DNA of 64,000 nucleotides from Mycobacterium sp. MS1601 (GTDB lineage: Bacteria > Actinomycetota > Actinomycetes > Mycobacteriales > Mycobacteriaceae). The notes beneath the pieces are model-generated. The model did not search any database, had not been told where the DNA came from, and saw only the letters and a list, made by a program, of their open reading frames with translations. A program made the position numbers and the translations under genes. This document shows positions 7,447-16,994 of the stretch, piece after piece (the stretch's first letter is position 1; every line of letters begins with the position of its first letter). The DNA is taken from assembly GCF_001984215.1 (NCBI RefSeq), contig NZ_CP019420.1:3038001-3102000 (forward strand). The letters run 5' to 3'.

Positions 7447-9147
7447 ATGACCCGTTCATCTGCCCCTGTGTCACTCAGCCGGGAAGTGACCGTCCTGCAG
7501 GGTGTTCCGGTGGTGCCCGGTGTCCGGTACGCGCCCGTCATCCGGCCTGGCCGGGCGGTTCGTGTCGACACGTCGCCCGCCGGCCCGGAGCTGGCCGAGG
7601 CCGATCGTCAGGCCGAAGTCGGCCGGTTCGGTGCCGCGGCAGCGGCCGTTGCGCAACGGTTGAAGGACCGCGCGGCGCGCGCCACCGGCGCGGCGTCGGA
7701 GGTGCTGGCGGCCACCGCCATGTTGGCCCAGGACCGGGCCTGGCTGGGAGCGGCCGAGAAGCGGATCAATCAGGGCATGCCCGCGGTGCGGGCCACTGTC
7801 GAGGCTGCCGCTCAGTTCACCGATCTGTTCACCCAGATGGGCGGGCTGATGGCCGAACGGGTCACCGATCTGCGCGACATCCGCGACCGGGTGGTTGCCG
7901 AGCTGAGCGGTTTGGCCGAACCGGGAGTCCCGGTGCCGGATGTCCCGTCCATCCTGTGTGCTGAGGACCTCGCGCCCGCCGACACAGCCGGGCTGGATCC
8001 GGACCTCATCATCGGACTGGCCACCACTCTGGGCGGGCCCACCAGCCACACCGCGATCATCGCCCGGCAGCTCGGCATTCCGTGTGTGGTGGCGGTCGCC
8101 GGCCTGGACGACGTCGACACCGGCTCCGCCGTCCTGATCGACGGCACCCGCGGCACCGTGGTGATCGACCCCGACCCCGATGACGCCCGTGCTCAGGTGC
8201 AACGGGCGGCGGCTGCGGCGGCAGCCACTGCCGGCTGGGTCGGACCCGGTGCCACCAGCGACGGGCACCCGGTGGCCGTGCTGGCCAACGTGCAGGACGG
8301 CGCCGCGGCGCGGGCCGCCACCGAGGTACCCGCCGAGGGAATCGGGCTGTTCCGCACCGAACTGTGCTTCCTGAACCGGGACACCGAGCCGACGGTGGAG
8401 GAGCAGGCCCGGATCTACGCCGAAGTGCTGGAGGCGTTCCCCGGGCGCAAGGTGGTGATCCGCACGCTCGACGCGGGTTCGGACAAGCCACTGCGCTTCG
8501 CCGGCCATGCCGACGAGGCCAACCCCGCGTTGGGCGTACGCGGCATCCGCATCGCGGCGGGCAATCCCGAGCTGTTGGAGAACCAACTCGAGGCCATCGC
8601 CGTGGCGGCGGGCCGCACCGGCAGCTCCCCGTGGGTGATGGCTCCCATGATCGCCACCCCGGAAGAGGCCAGGACGTTCGCCGAGCGGGTCAGGGCTCAC
8701 GGCCTGACGCCGGGGGTGATGATCGAAGTGCCTGCGGCGGCGTTGCTGGCCGATCGCATCCTGGCTCATGTCGACTTCCTGTCGATCGGCACCAACGACC
8801 TGGCGCAGTACACGATGGCCGCCGACCGGATGTCCGCCGAATTGGCCACGCTCACCGACCCCTGGCAGCCCGGCGTCCTGACGTTGGTTGCGATGGCCGC
8901 GAAAGCCGGTGCAGCCGTGGGTAAGCCGGTCGGGGTGTGCGGAGAGGCCGCGGCCGACCCGCTGCTGGCGTGTGTGCTGACCGGAATGGGTGTCACCTCG
9001 TTGTCCGCGGCGTCGGCAGCGGTCCGGGCGGTGGGCGCCAAGCTCTCGACCGTGACGCTGGCGCAGTGCGCCGAGGCCGCCGCGGCGGTGCTGTGTACAG
9101 CCAGTGCGGCCCAGGCCCGGGTGGCCGCCCTCGACATGTTGGGCTGA
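7447..9147 (+). CDS. ptsI: Phosphoenolpyruvate-protein phosphotransferase (PTS enzyme I)
   Basis: A 566-aa enzyme I that takes phosphate from phosphoenolpyruvate and passes it to HPr in the cytoplasm. The swivelling domain contains GGPTSHTAIIARQLGIP with the phospho-histidine near residue 201. The C-terminal PEP-utilising barrel shows GIGLFRTELCFL, RTLDAGSDKPLRF, NPALGVRGIR, PGVMIEVPAAA, FLSIGTNDLAQYTMAADR and VGVCGEAAADP. The ATG at 7447 (MTRSSAPV) is preferred over an in-frame ATG at 7387 because the latter lies among the operator-like repeats. It runs opposite to the fru operon, so PTS genes are controlled from one intergenic region. Confidence 0.95.
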   Translation: MTRSSAPVSLSREVTVLQGVPVVPGVRYAPVIRPGRAVRVDTSPAGPELAEADRQAEVGRFGAAAAAVAQRLKDRAARATGAASEVLAATAMLAQDRAWLGAAEKRINQGMPAVRATVEAAAQFTDLFTQMGGLMAERVTDLRDIRDRVVAELSGLAEPGVPVPDVPSILCAEDLAPADTAGLDPDLIIGLATTLGGPTSHTAIIARQLGIPCVVAVAGLDDVDTGSAVLIDGTRGTVVIDPDPDDARAQVQRAAAAAAATAGWVGPGATSDGHPVAVLANVQDGAAARAATEVPAEGIGLFRTELCFLNRDTEPTVEEQARIYAEVLEAFPGRKVVIRTLDAGSDKPLRFAGHADEANPALGVRGIRIAAGNPELLENQLEAIAVAAGRTGSSPWVMAPMIATPEEARTFAERVRAHGLTPGVMIEVPAAALLADRILAHVDFLSIGTNDLAQYTMAADRMSAELATLTDPWQPGVLTLVAMAAKAGAAVGKPVGVCGEAAADPLLACVLTGMGVTSLSAASAAVRAVGAKLSTVTLAQCAEAAAAVLCTASAAQARVAALDMLG

Positions 9148-9160
9148 CCCGGGGAATAAT

Positions 9161-9174
9161 CGGACCTTGGTCCG
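9161..9174. promoter_or_regulatory. Short palindrome upstream of the pirin gene
   Basis: CGGACC-tt-GGTCCG (9161-9174) is a perfect 6-bp inverted repeat 43 bp before the pirin start and 14 bp after the ptsI stop. It could be an operator or a weak terminator stem; it has no T-tract. Confidence 0.35.
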
Positions 9175-9216
9175 GTTGTAGTGGGCATCGCAATCGAACC
9201 CAAGTGAGGTGCTCAG

Positions 9217-10194
9217 ATGCCAGCTATCACCGTTGACACACCCACCATGCTGACCCTGCCCCGGATCGGGGCGGCGGCGGCCAACGAGACCGAACGACCG
9301 GTCCGCTCACTCACCACCGGTCCCCGCGGCTACGAAGGTGAGGGCTTTCCCGTCGTACGGGCTTTCGCCGGTGCCCGGGCCGTGGACCTGGACCCGTTTG
9401 TCCACATGGACCAGATGGGGGAGGTTGAATACCAGCCGGGTGAACCGCGCGGTACCGACTGGCACCCGCACCGCGGGTTCGAGACGGTCACCTACATGAT
9501 CGACGGCCGCTTCGCCCACCAGGACTCCCACGGCGGCGGCGGACTCATTGCCGACGGCGCCACCCAGTGGATGACAGCGGGTTCCGGCATCCTGCACATC
9601 GAGACCCCGCCCGCCGAGCTCGTCGAGAGCGGCGGGGTGTTCCACGGAATCCAGCTCTGGGTGAACCTGCCGAAGAAGGACAAGTTCGCCGCTCCCAAAT
9701 ACCAGTCCATCGAAGGTGCCGAAGCCGCGCTGCTGTCGTCGGCCGACGGTGGCGCGCTGGTCCGGATCATCGCCGGTTCGATCGACGGGCACTCCGGTCC
9801 TGGTTCGACGCACACGCCGATCACGCTGGCGCACGCCACCATCGAGCCCGGCGCCGAGTTGAACCTGCCGTGGAACCGCGACTTCAACGCACTGGTCTAC
9901 ATCCTGAGCGGGCGCGGGACCGTCGGCCCCGTCCGCAATCCGATCCAGCAGGGCCAACTGGCCGTGCTGGGCCCTGGTGATCGCATCAGCGTCGCCGCCG
10001 ATGCCGGGCAGGACGCCAATCGACCGGCACTGGAGGTGCTGCTGCTCGGCGGCAAGCCCATCCGGGAGCCGGTCTTCCAGTACGGCCCTTTCGTGATGAA
10101 CTCCAAGGCCGAGCTGATCCAGGCGCTGGAGGACTACAACGCAGGTAGGTTCGGCGTCATCCCGCCGAATGCTCTGATGCCGCACCGGGTTTAG
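9217..10194 (+). CDS. Pirin family protein (bicupin)
   Basis: A 325-aa pirin-like protein. Pirins are double cupins that bind a metal and in some cases have quercetinase activity; their physiological role in mycobacteria is not established. The metal-binding face is visible in TDWHPHRGFETVTYMIDG (about residues 75-95) and in GSGILHIETPP (about residues 122-132). The C-terminal cupin region runs to about residue 290. GAGGTG precedes the ATG by 5 bp. The 3' end overlaps the convergent FUSC gene by 38 bp. A second, distinct pirin lies at 57430-58191. Confidence 0.88.
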   Translation: MPAITVDTPTMLTLPRIGAAAANETERPVRSLTTGPRGYEGEGFPVVRAFAGARAVDLDPFVHMDQMGEVEYQPGEPRGTDWHPHRGFETVTYMIDGRFAHQDSHGGGGLIADGATQWMTAGSGILHIETPPAELVESGGVFHGIQLWVNLPKKDKFAAPKYQSIEGAEAALLSSADGGALVRIIAGSIDGHSGPGSTHTPITLAHATIEPGAELNLPWNRDFNALVYILSGRGTVGPVRNPIQQGQLAVLGPGDRISVAADAGQDANRPALEVLLLGGKPIREPVFQYGPFVMNSKAELIQALEDYNAGRFGVIPPNALMPHRV

Positions 10195-12334
10195 CGCCCA
10201 TCATCTCTTCACGCGACACCGGGTAGAGCAACTCCAGCTCGCCGAGATTGGCGGCTACGGTCACCAGCGGCAGGGCGTCGGCGACGGGATGGCGTTCGGC
10301 GGGTGCTTCGGCGCGCAGCGCCAGGACGAAGTCGGCGGTCAGGGGCTCGGCGGCGATGGCCCGATCGGTGCGACCGGACATCCGGTCGCACACCACCGCG
10401 GTGTGCCGGTCGAGCACTGCCCTGGCGCGGGGGTAGGCCCCGGCCTCGGGCAGCGTGGGAATGTCGGCGATGAGGTCGGCGGCGATGCGCAACCTGATCG
10501 CCCGGTTGGCCCGGCGCACCACCGGGCCCCGAGTGTCGGTGGGTCCGCCGCTTTCCGAAAGATACTGGCGCACGCCGTCATCGACGGTTCTGGCGGCGGT
10601 CAGAGCCTGGTAGGACAGCTCGGTCACGGCCGTGCTGGACGTCCCGTGGGTGATCCGCGAGACCGCGGCCTGCAGATAACGGGTGCCGACCAGAAACGCC
10701 GAGTCACACGCAGCGGTGACCGCCTTGCCGGAACCTCGCGGCCACAGCAGGATCGACACCACGAAGCCGACTGCGCCGCCCACCAAGATGTCCTCGATGC
10801 GCACCAGCCCGACCGCCCAGCCGCTGGGCGCGATCAGGTTGAACACGATCAGCACCAGCATCGTGAAGGCCGCCTGCCCGGCCGCGAACGAGGCCACCTC
10901 CGGCACGTAGGCGGCCACGAAGGCGACCAGGGGTAGCACTGGCCACAGCACCCAGGGGTCGACGCCGATCAGCTCGATGAGCACCGCACCCAGCACAAAT
11001 CCCAGCACGGTGCCCGCGACCGCGCGGAATACCCTGGTGCCGGTGGTCAAAGCGCTGCTGCGCAGCACCGACATGGCGGCCAGCACCACCCAGAAACCGT
11101 GTTCCACGGGGAAGACGTGGGTGGTGGCCACCGCCAACGCCAGGCCCAGGCCGGTGCGCAGGCTGTTGCGGACGACGACGGCCCGGGTGGCGACGTACCC
11201 CGAAGGGATCGTCGCGACGGCCTGGGCCTCCGAGAGCACCCGGGCGGAGGCTCCCGTGTCCGGGAGCTGGCGGCCCAGCACGCGCATCAACACCGGTCGG
11301 GCATCGGCGGCCGCGGCCGCGGCGATCACCCGGCCGGTGGCGCCCACGGTGGCCCCGAACGTGCGCCGGGTCAGCAGTCGTCGGCCGATCTCGACGGCTT
11401 CGGCGTCGTCTGCCCCGTCGAGCAGCTCGGCGATGTCCTCGCGGTAACGACCCTGCGCCACTTCGCGCAGGTCGGCCAGGGCCTCGTCGAGTTCGGCGCG
11501 GGCCGGGGCCCGGTCGGCGACCCGGGCGATGCGCAGCAGCCGCGCCGAGGCCCGCAGTACCCGCACCGCGGGCTCGGTCATCACCCCCAGGCTGGCGGCG
11601 GTCTCGTCGTGCACCCGGTCGCAGAGCCATTCGAGGTCGTCGATCACGCGCACCAGTGCTCTGCTGCCCGCGGTCAGGCCGACGGGCCGGAAATCGCTGC
11701 CGACGTAGTTGGCCCACAACGCGTTCATCGCGCGGTTCACCGCGCGGCTGTCCTCATGCCCTTCGAGGTGATGCGCCAGCGCGCCGCACACCCGGGCGGC
11801 GTGCCGCCGGAGTTCGTCGTGGTGGCGAGGTGGCAGCAGGAACAGCGCGGCGGGCACGCACACCGCCAATGCGATGCACCAGCCGAGCAGTCGCTCGCCC
11901 ACCGCACCCGCCGGTGTGCAGGCGGGCAGTACGAAAGTCAGTAGGGTGGCGCGTTGACCTGCGGCAATGGACGTGCTGAGCACGCCGGCGAACGTGACCG
12001 CAACGCCAAGGATGAACATGGTGGCCACCGCCAACCACGGATTCGGTGCCACCAGAGTGCCGAGCGTGATCAGCACGACACCGAGGCCGGCCAGGCCGGC
12101 GTAGGAGACGGCTCGACCCGCCCGGTTGCCGGGGAAATCCACCACGATCAGCAGCGCGATGGAGCCGAAAATCGCGAACAACGGCGTCTGGCCGTCGCCG
12201 AAGGCGAAGCCCAGCCCGGCTGAGACCGGGATGACCATGGCAGCGCGGGCGGCCCGCCGGAACGCGTCCAGTTCGGGGTCGCGATTCTCGATCCGGTCGA
12301 GCCCCCGGCGCAACAGCATGCCGGGCGTCACCAT
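10157..12334 (-). CDS. FUSC-family inner-membrane protein (aromatic acid exporter-like)
   Basis: A 725-aa membrane protein with two groups of about five to six transmembrane helices (roughly residues 30-165 and 390-530), separated and followed by hydrophilic regions. This duplicated layout is that of the FUSC/YccS-AaeB family, thought to export aromatic carboxylates or other small organic acids. The first helix group contains FAFGDGQTPLFAIFGSIALL and the second HGFWVVLAAMSVLRSSALTTG. No substrate can be assigned. It ends inside the convergent pirin gene (38-bp overlap). The promoter probably lies in the AT-rich stretch upstream of 12334. Confidence 0.85.
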   Translation of the reverse strand: MVTPGMLLRRGLDRIENRDPELDAFRRAARAAMVIPVSAGLGFAFGDGQTPLFAIFGSIALLIVVDFPGNRAGRAVSYAGLAGLGVVLITLGTLVAPNPWLAVATMFILGVAVTFAGVLSTSIAAGQRATLLTFVLPACTPAGAVGERLLGWCIALAVCVPAALFLLPPRHHDELRRHAARVCGALAHHLEGHEDSRAVNRAMNALWANYVGSDFRPVGLTAGSRALVRVIDDLEWLCDRVHDETAASLGVMTEPAVRVLRASARLLRIARVADRAPARAELDEALADLREVAQGRYREDIAELLDGADDAEAVEIGRRLLTRRTFGATVGATGRVIAAAAAADARPVLMRVLGRQLPDTGASARVLSEAQAVATIPSGYVATRAVVVRNSLRTGLGLALAVATTHVFPVEHGFWVVLAAMSVLRSSALTTGTRVFRAVAGTVLGFVLGAVLIELIGVDPWVLWPVLPLVAFVAAYVPEVASFAAGQAAFTMLVLIVFNLIAPSGWAVGLVRIEDILVGGAVGFVVSILLWPRGSGKAVTAACDSAFLVGTRYLQAAVSRITHGTSSTAVTELSYQALTAARTVDDGVRQYLSESGGPTDTRGPVVRRANRAIRLRIAADLIADIPTLPEAGAYPRARAVLDRHTAVVCDRMSGRTDRAIAAEPLTADFVLALRAEAPAERHPVADALPLVTVAANLGELELLYPVSREEMMGAKPGAASEHSAG

Positions 12335-12352
12335 GGTTCTAACCGTAGAGGC

Positions 12353-12540
12353 TCAGTCCGAGGCGACCGCGAGGCCACCTCGGAGCAGGGCACGACGGAA
12401 CTGGTGTTCGGTCAGCAAGGTGAAGGCGTCGCGATCCCGGGGCAGGTAGCGCTGCTCGTCACCCGACGAGCAGCCGGTTGCCGACATCGGGGTGGGCGAG
12501 GCCGCCATATCCCAGATCGTCGAGCACCTCGGCACCCAAT
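12353..12540 (-). pseudogene. Gene remnant, C-terminal fragment, frameshifted
   Basis: On the minus strand two short frames with high G/C at third codon positions read into each other. The first, at the 12540 end, gives LGAEVLDDLGYGGLAHPDVG; the second gives YLPRDRDAFTLLTEHQFRRA and ends ASD-stop at 12353. Removing one G from the GGG before the TGA would join them as LLVGDEQRYLPR. There is no start codon, and coding character stops abruptly at the AT-rich boundary near 12540. I do not recognise the family. It looks like the tail of a deleted gene. Confidence 0.4.
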
Positions 12541-12953
12541 TTGAATATATTATTTTCTGGTTACAGCCGTCGCCATAAATCCCCGCCGTCAAAATACCCT
12601 TAGTCGCGATTTGCCCGCCAGTTCACAGCCGCCAAATCTTCTGGCAAATTCAATAGTCCGGCTTGGCAGTTGGCTGCGATTTTCGTTGCCAAGGCGGGTT
12701 TCGGCGAACGATTGCGCAGTACACGTTATTTACGGATCTGTAGACTCCGTCTCAGCAAAAATATGACGTTTCGATGACGGCGTGCCGCGGACCACGGTCC
12801 TGTTGGCAGCGGTCAGCAGCCGATGACACAATCGGCTGGTCGGGGCGGAGGATGAAACCGCAAGGGGTAATCATTGACGATCAAGATCGGCGCGCCGGCA
12901 TGCTTGCGCCATTTTCAAAAAAGTCAAGCCGTGACTTGTGGCACAATTTGACC
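12541..12953. promoter_or_regulatory. AT-rich intergenic region and operator-like repeat before the TetR gene
   Basis: About 410 bp with markedly lower GC than the rest of the window and no convincing gene. Near its end AAGTCA (12921-12926) and TGACTT (12932-12937) form an inverted repeat with a 5-bp spacer. CACAAT (12942-12947) could be a -10 element placed 6 bp before the TetR GTG, implying a leaderless mRNA with the repeat just upstream, a natural autorepression site. Confidence 0.45.
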
Positions 12954-13589
12954 GTGCCGCATACAGCAAGTAGGGGTCCGGGTCGTCCGCCGGCAGCGAA
13001 GGCTGCTGAAACCCGGGAGCGAATTCTGCAAGCGGCGCGGCAAGTGTTCAGCGAACTCGGTTATGACGCCGCCACCTTTCAGGCGATTGCCATCCGGGCC
13101 GACCTCACCAGGCCCGCGATCAATCATTACTTCGCCAGCAAGCGCGTGCTGTACCAGGAATTGGTGGAGCAGACCAACAGCATGGTCGTGACCGCCGGTG
13201 CCGACCGCGCGCAAGCGGCCGGCTCACTGGTGGACCGACTGGTGGCGTTCGTCGAAGCCGCCATCCGGGCCGACGACAAGGACCGCTCCGCGGCCGCCTT
13301 CCTGGTCACCGCGGTGTTGGAGTCACAGCGCCATCCCGAACTGAACCAGGCCAAGAACGACTCGCTGGAGACCTCGCGGCAGTTCGTGCGGTGGGCGGTC
13401 AACGAATCCATCAAGTCCGGGGAACTGCGCACCGACACCGATGTGCCGTCACTGGTGGAGATGCTGGTCGCGGTGCTGTGGGGCATGGGGTTCTACGCCG
13501 GATTCGTCGGTGATCACGACGGTTTGGAGCGCATCACCGATCAGCTGAAACTGCTTCTGCGACATCAGCTATGGGAGCTGCAAGCCTGA
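12954..13589 (+). CDS. TetR-family transcriptional regulator (Rv0144-like)
   Basis: A 211-aa TetR repressor, starting at GTG (MPHTASRGPGRPPAAKAAE). The helix-turn-helix occupies about residues 20-65, with ILQAARQVFSELGYDAATF and LTRPAINHYFASKRVLYQ. The C-terminal ligand domain is variable. The GTG at 12954 is chosen over upstream in-frame ATGs because those would place the AT-rich promoter and the AAGTCA/TGACTT repeat inside coding sequence. The SAM methyltransferase follows 103 bp downstream and the aldehyde dehydrogenase operon lies beyond, and both are possible targets. The same regulator position occurs in M. tuberculosis as Rv0144 (from memory). Confidence 0.86.
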   Translation: MPHTASRGPGRPPAAKAAETRERILQAARQVFSELGYDAATFQAIAIRADLTRPAINHYFASKRVLYQELVEQTNSMVVTAGADRAQAAGSLVDRLVAFVEAAIRADDKDRSAAAFLVTAVLESQRHPELNQAKNDSLETSRQFVRWAVNESIKSGELRTDTDVPSLVEMLVAVLWGMGFYAGFVGDHDGLERITDQLKLLLRHQLWELQA

Positions 13590-13677
13590 GCTGCCGAGCA
13601 CAGGCAGCCAACAGCTAGGCCGCCTAAGTTGTCTGGGTAGGATGGCGGCCGAACGTCGGCAGTCGGCCGGCCGGTGA

Positions 13678-14628
<951 letters not shown>

Positions 14629-14652
14629 CGACCCTGCGCCGCCCCCTGTCGC

Positions 14653-14668
14653 CCAACCAGATGGTTGG
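14653..14668. promoter_or_regulatory. Perfect 16-bp palindrome upstream of the aldehyde dehydrogenase operon
   Basis: CCAACCA-ga-TGGTTGG is a perfect 7+7 bp inverted repeat ending 37 bp before the dehydrogenase ATG. Its TGGTTGGT half also appears, in imperfect form, before the TetR gene at 34183. Size and symmetry fit a TetR-family operator; the regulator could be the TetR at 12954 or at 34183. Confidence 0.5.
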
Positions 14669-14705
14669 TTAACATGAGGCTTTCGTCGCGCCAGGGAGGG
14701 CAACC

Positions 14706-16108
14706 ATGACCACAGATTCCGTAGCGCCACCCACCGCCGCCGCGGACGTCGCTGCGGCGGTTGCGGGCGTCCGTTCGGTGTTCGCCTCCGGACGCACCAG
14801 GTCCGTGGAATGGCGACGCACCCAGCTCACCGCCATCGAGAAGCTGATGACCGAGAACGAGGGCCGGATCGCCGAGGCCCTGGCCGCCGACCTTGATCGT
14901 TCACCTTTCGAGTCGTGGCTGGCCGACGTCGCCAGCACCGCCAGTGAAGCCGCCAACGCCGCCAAGAACGTCGGCAAGTGGACCAGACGCAAACACCGTC
15001 TGCTCGAGTTTGCACAGCTGCCCGGCCGCGGCTGGGTGGAGTACGAGCCCTACGGCACAGTGCTCGTCATCGGTGCCTGGAACTTCCCGTTCGCCCTGAC
15101 CCTGGGCCCGGCCATCGGTGCCATCGCCGCGGGCAACGCCGTGGTGCTCAAACCGTCGGAAGTGGCCCCGGCGTCGTCGGCCCTGATGGCCGAACTCGTA
15201 CCCAGATACCTGGACAACGAAGCCGTCGTCGTCATCGAAGGGGACGGTGCGGTCAGTCAGGAACTGATAGCCCAGGGCTTCGACAAACTGTGCTTCACCG
15301 GGGCACCGAGATCGGCCGCCGCGTCTACGAAGGCGCAGCGCCACATCTCACCCCGGTCACGCTGGAACTGGGCGGTAAGAGTCCGGTGATCGTGGCCGCT
15401 GACGCCGATATCGACGTCGCCGCCAAGCGGATCGCCTGGACCAAGCTGATCAATTCCGGACAGATCTGCATCGCTCCGGACTACATCCTGGCCGAGGCCT
15501 CCATCCGCGACCGGCTGGTGGACAAGCTGGGCGAGGCGGTCGCCGAATTCGAGGCCGAGAACTCCACGGGCGGCAAGCGGATCGTCAACCAGCGCCACTT
15601 CGACCGGCTGGCCACGGCGCTGGCGGCCACCAAAGGCGTTGTTGCCGTGGGCGGCGGCACCGACGCCGGATCGCTGCGTATCCAGCCCACGGTGGTGGTG
15701 GACCCCGATCTGGATGAACCGCTCATGCGCGACGAGATCTTCGGCCCGATCCTGCCGGTGGTCACCGTCGAATCCGTGGATGAGGCAATCACTTTCGTGA
15801 ACTCGCGACCCAAGCCGCTGGCCACCTATCTGTTCACCGGGTCGAAGTCCATCCGTGAAGCCGTGATCACCCAGGTGTCTTCGGGCGGCATGCTGGTCAA
15901 CCACCTCATCTTCCAATTTGCAACCGCCAAGCTGCCATTCGGCGGCGTCGGCCCGTCCGGTATGGGCGCCTACCACGGCAAGTTCGGCTTCGATGAGTTC
16001 AGCCACCGTAAGGCGGTGCTGACCAAGCCGACCCGACCCGACGTATCGGCGCTGATCTACCCCCCGTATACAGAGAAGGCGTGGAAGTTGGCTCGCAAGA
16101 TCTTCTGA
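14706..16108 (+). pseudogene. NAD-dependent aldehyde dehydrogenase (Rv0147-like), interrupted by a frameshift
   Basis: A class 3-type aldehyde dehydrogenase that would oxidise fatty or aromatic aldehydes to acids; intact length would be about 467 aa. AGGGAGGG precedes the ATG. The first frame carries the NAD-binding GAWNFPFALTLGPAIGAIAA and KPSEVAPASS and should continue LCFTGGTEIGRR. It instead shifts at the G4 run 15300-15303 and ends at 15389. The other frame continues with the catalytic glutamate in LELGGKSP, the nucleophile in NSGQICIAPDY, then EIFGPILPV and LPFGGVGPSGMGAYHG to 16108. One added G restores the whole enzyme. First gene of an operon with an SDR and a quinone reductase. Confidence 0.9.
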
Positions 16109-16130
16109 GTCGGTCTTAGGAAGGAAACAC

Positions 16131-16994
16131 ATGCCCGGAGTTGCAGATCGTGTTGTCGTCGTCACCGGTGCCGGTGGAGGTCTGGGGCGCGAGTACGCGC
16201 TGACGCTGGCCCGCGAAGGCGCCTCGGTGGTGGTCAATGACCTCGGCGGTGCGCGTGACGGCACCGGCTCCGGGTCGGCGATGGCCGACCAGGTGGTCGA
16301 CGAGATCAAGGCGGCCGGTGGCCGCGCCGTGGCCAACTATGACTCCGTGGCCGAGCCCGAGGGCGCCGAGAACATCATCAAGACCGCCCTCGACGCGTTC
16401 GGAAAGATCGACGGTGTGGTGAGCAACGCGGGCATCCTGCGTGACGGCACCTTCCACAAGATGACTTACGAGAACTGGGATTCCGTTCTCAAGGTGCATC
16501 TGTACGGCGGTTACAACGTGATCCGCGCAGCCTGGCCGCACTTCCGTGAGCAGAGCTTCGGTCGCGTGGTCGTGGCCACCTCCACCAGCGGGCTGTTCGG
16601 CAACTTCGGCCAGGCCAATTACGGTGCCGCCAAACTGGGTTTGGTCGGGTTGATCAACACGCTGGCCCAAGAGGGCGCCAAGTACAACATCAAGACCAAC
16701 GCCGTTGCACCCATTGCCGCCACCCGGATGACGGAGGACATCCTGCCGCCCGAGGTGCTCAAGAACCTCACCCCCGAGTTCGTCGCACCGGTGGTGGCCT
16801 ACCTGTGCACCGAGGAACTGCCCGACACGGATTCGGTGTTCATCGTGGGCGGCGGAAAGGTGCAGCGCACCGCGCTGTTCCAGAACGAGGGCGTCACCTT
16901 CTCCGCGCCGCCGTCGGTCGACGACATCGCGGCCAAGTGGTCAGAGATCACCGATCTGTCGGCCGCCAAGGCCGCTGCCTTCAACCTCCGGTGA
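16131..16994 (+). CDS. Short-chain dehydrogenase/reductase (Rv0148-like)
   Basis: A 287-aa SDR resembling the dehydrogenase domain of peroxisomal multifunctional enzymes, suggesting a 3-hydroxyacyl-CoA or steroid-type substrate. NAD(P) binding is shown by VTGAGGGLGREYALTLAREG and VVNDLGG. NAG appears in VVSNAGILRDGTF, the catalytic serine in ATSTSGLFGNFG, and the catalytic Tyr-Lys in ANYGAAKLG. AGGAAGGAAA precedes the ATG. It follows the aldehyde dehydrogenase by 22 bp and overlaps the next gene by GTGA, so one operon is clear. Confidence 0.9.
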   Translation: MPGVADRVVVVTGAGGGLGREYALTLAREGASVVVNDLGGARDGTGSGSAMADQVVDEIKAAGGRAVANYDSVAEPEGAENIIKTALDAFGKIDGVVSNAGILRDGTFHKMTYENWDSVLKVHLYGGYNVIRAAWPHFREQSFGRVVVATSTSGLFGNFGQANYGAAKLGLVGLINTLAQEGAKYNIKTNAVAPIAATRMTEDILPPEVLKNLTPEFVAPVVAYLCTEELPDTDSVFIVGGGKVQRTALFQNEGVTFSAPPSVDDIAAKWSEITDLSAAKAAAFNLR

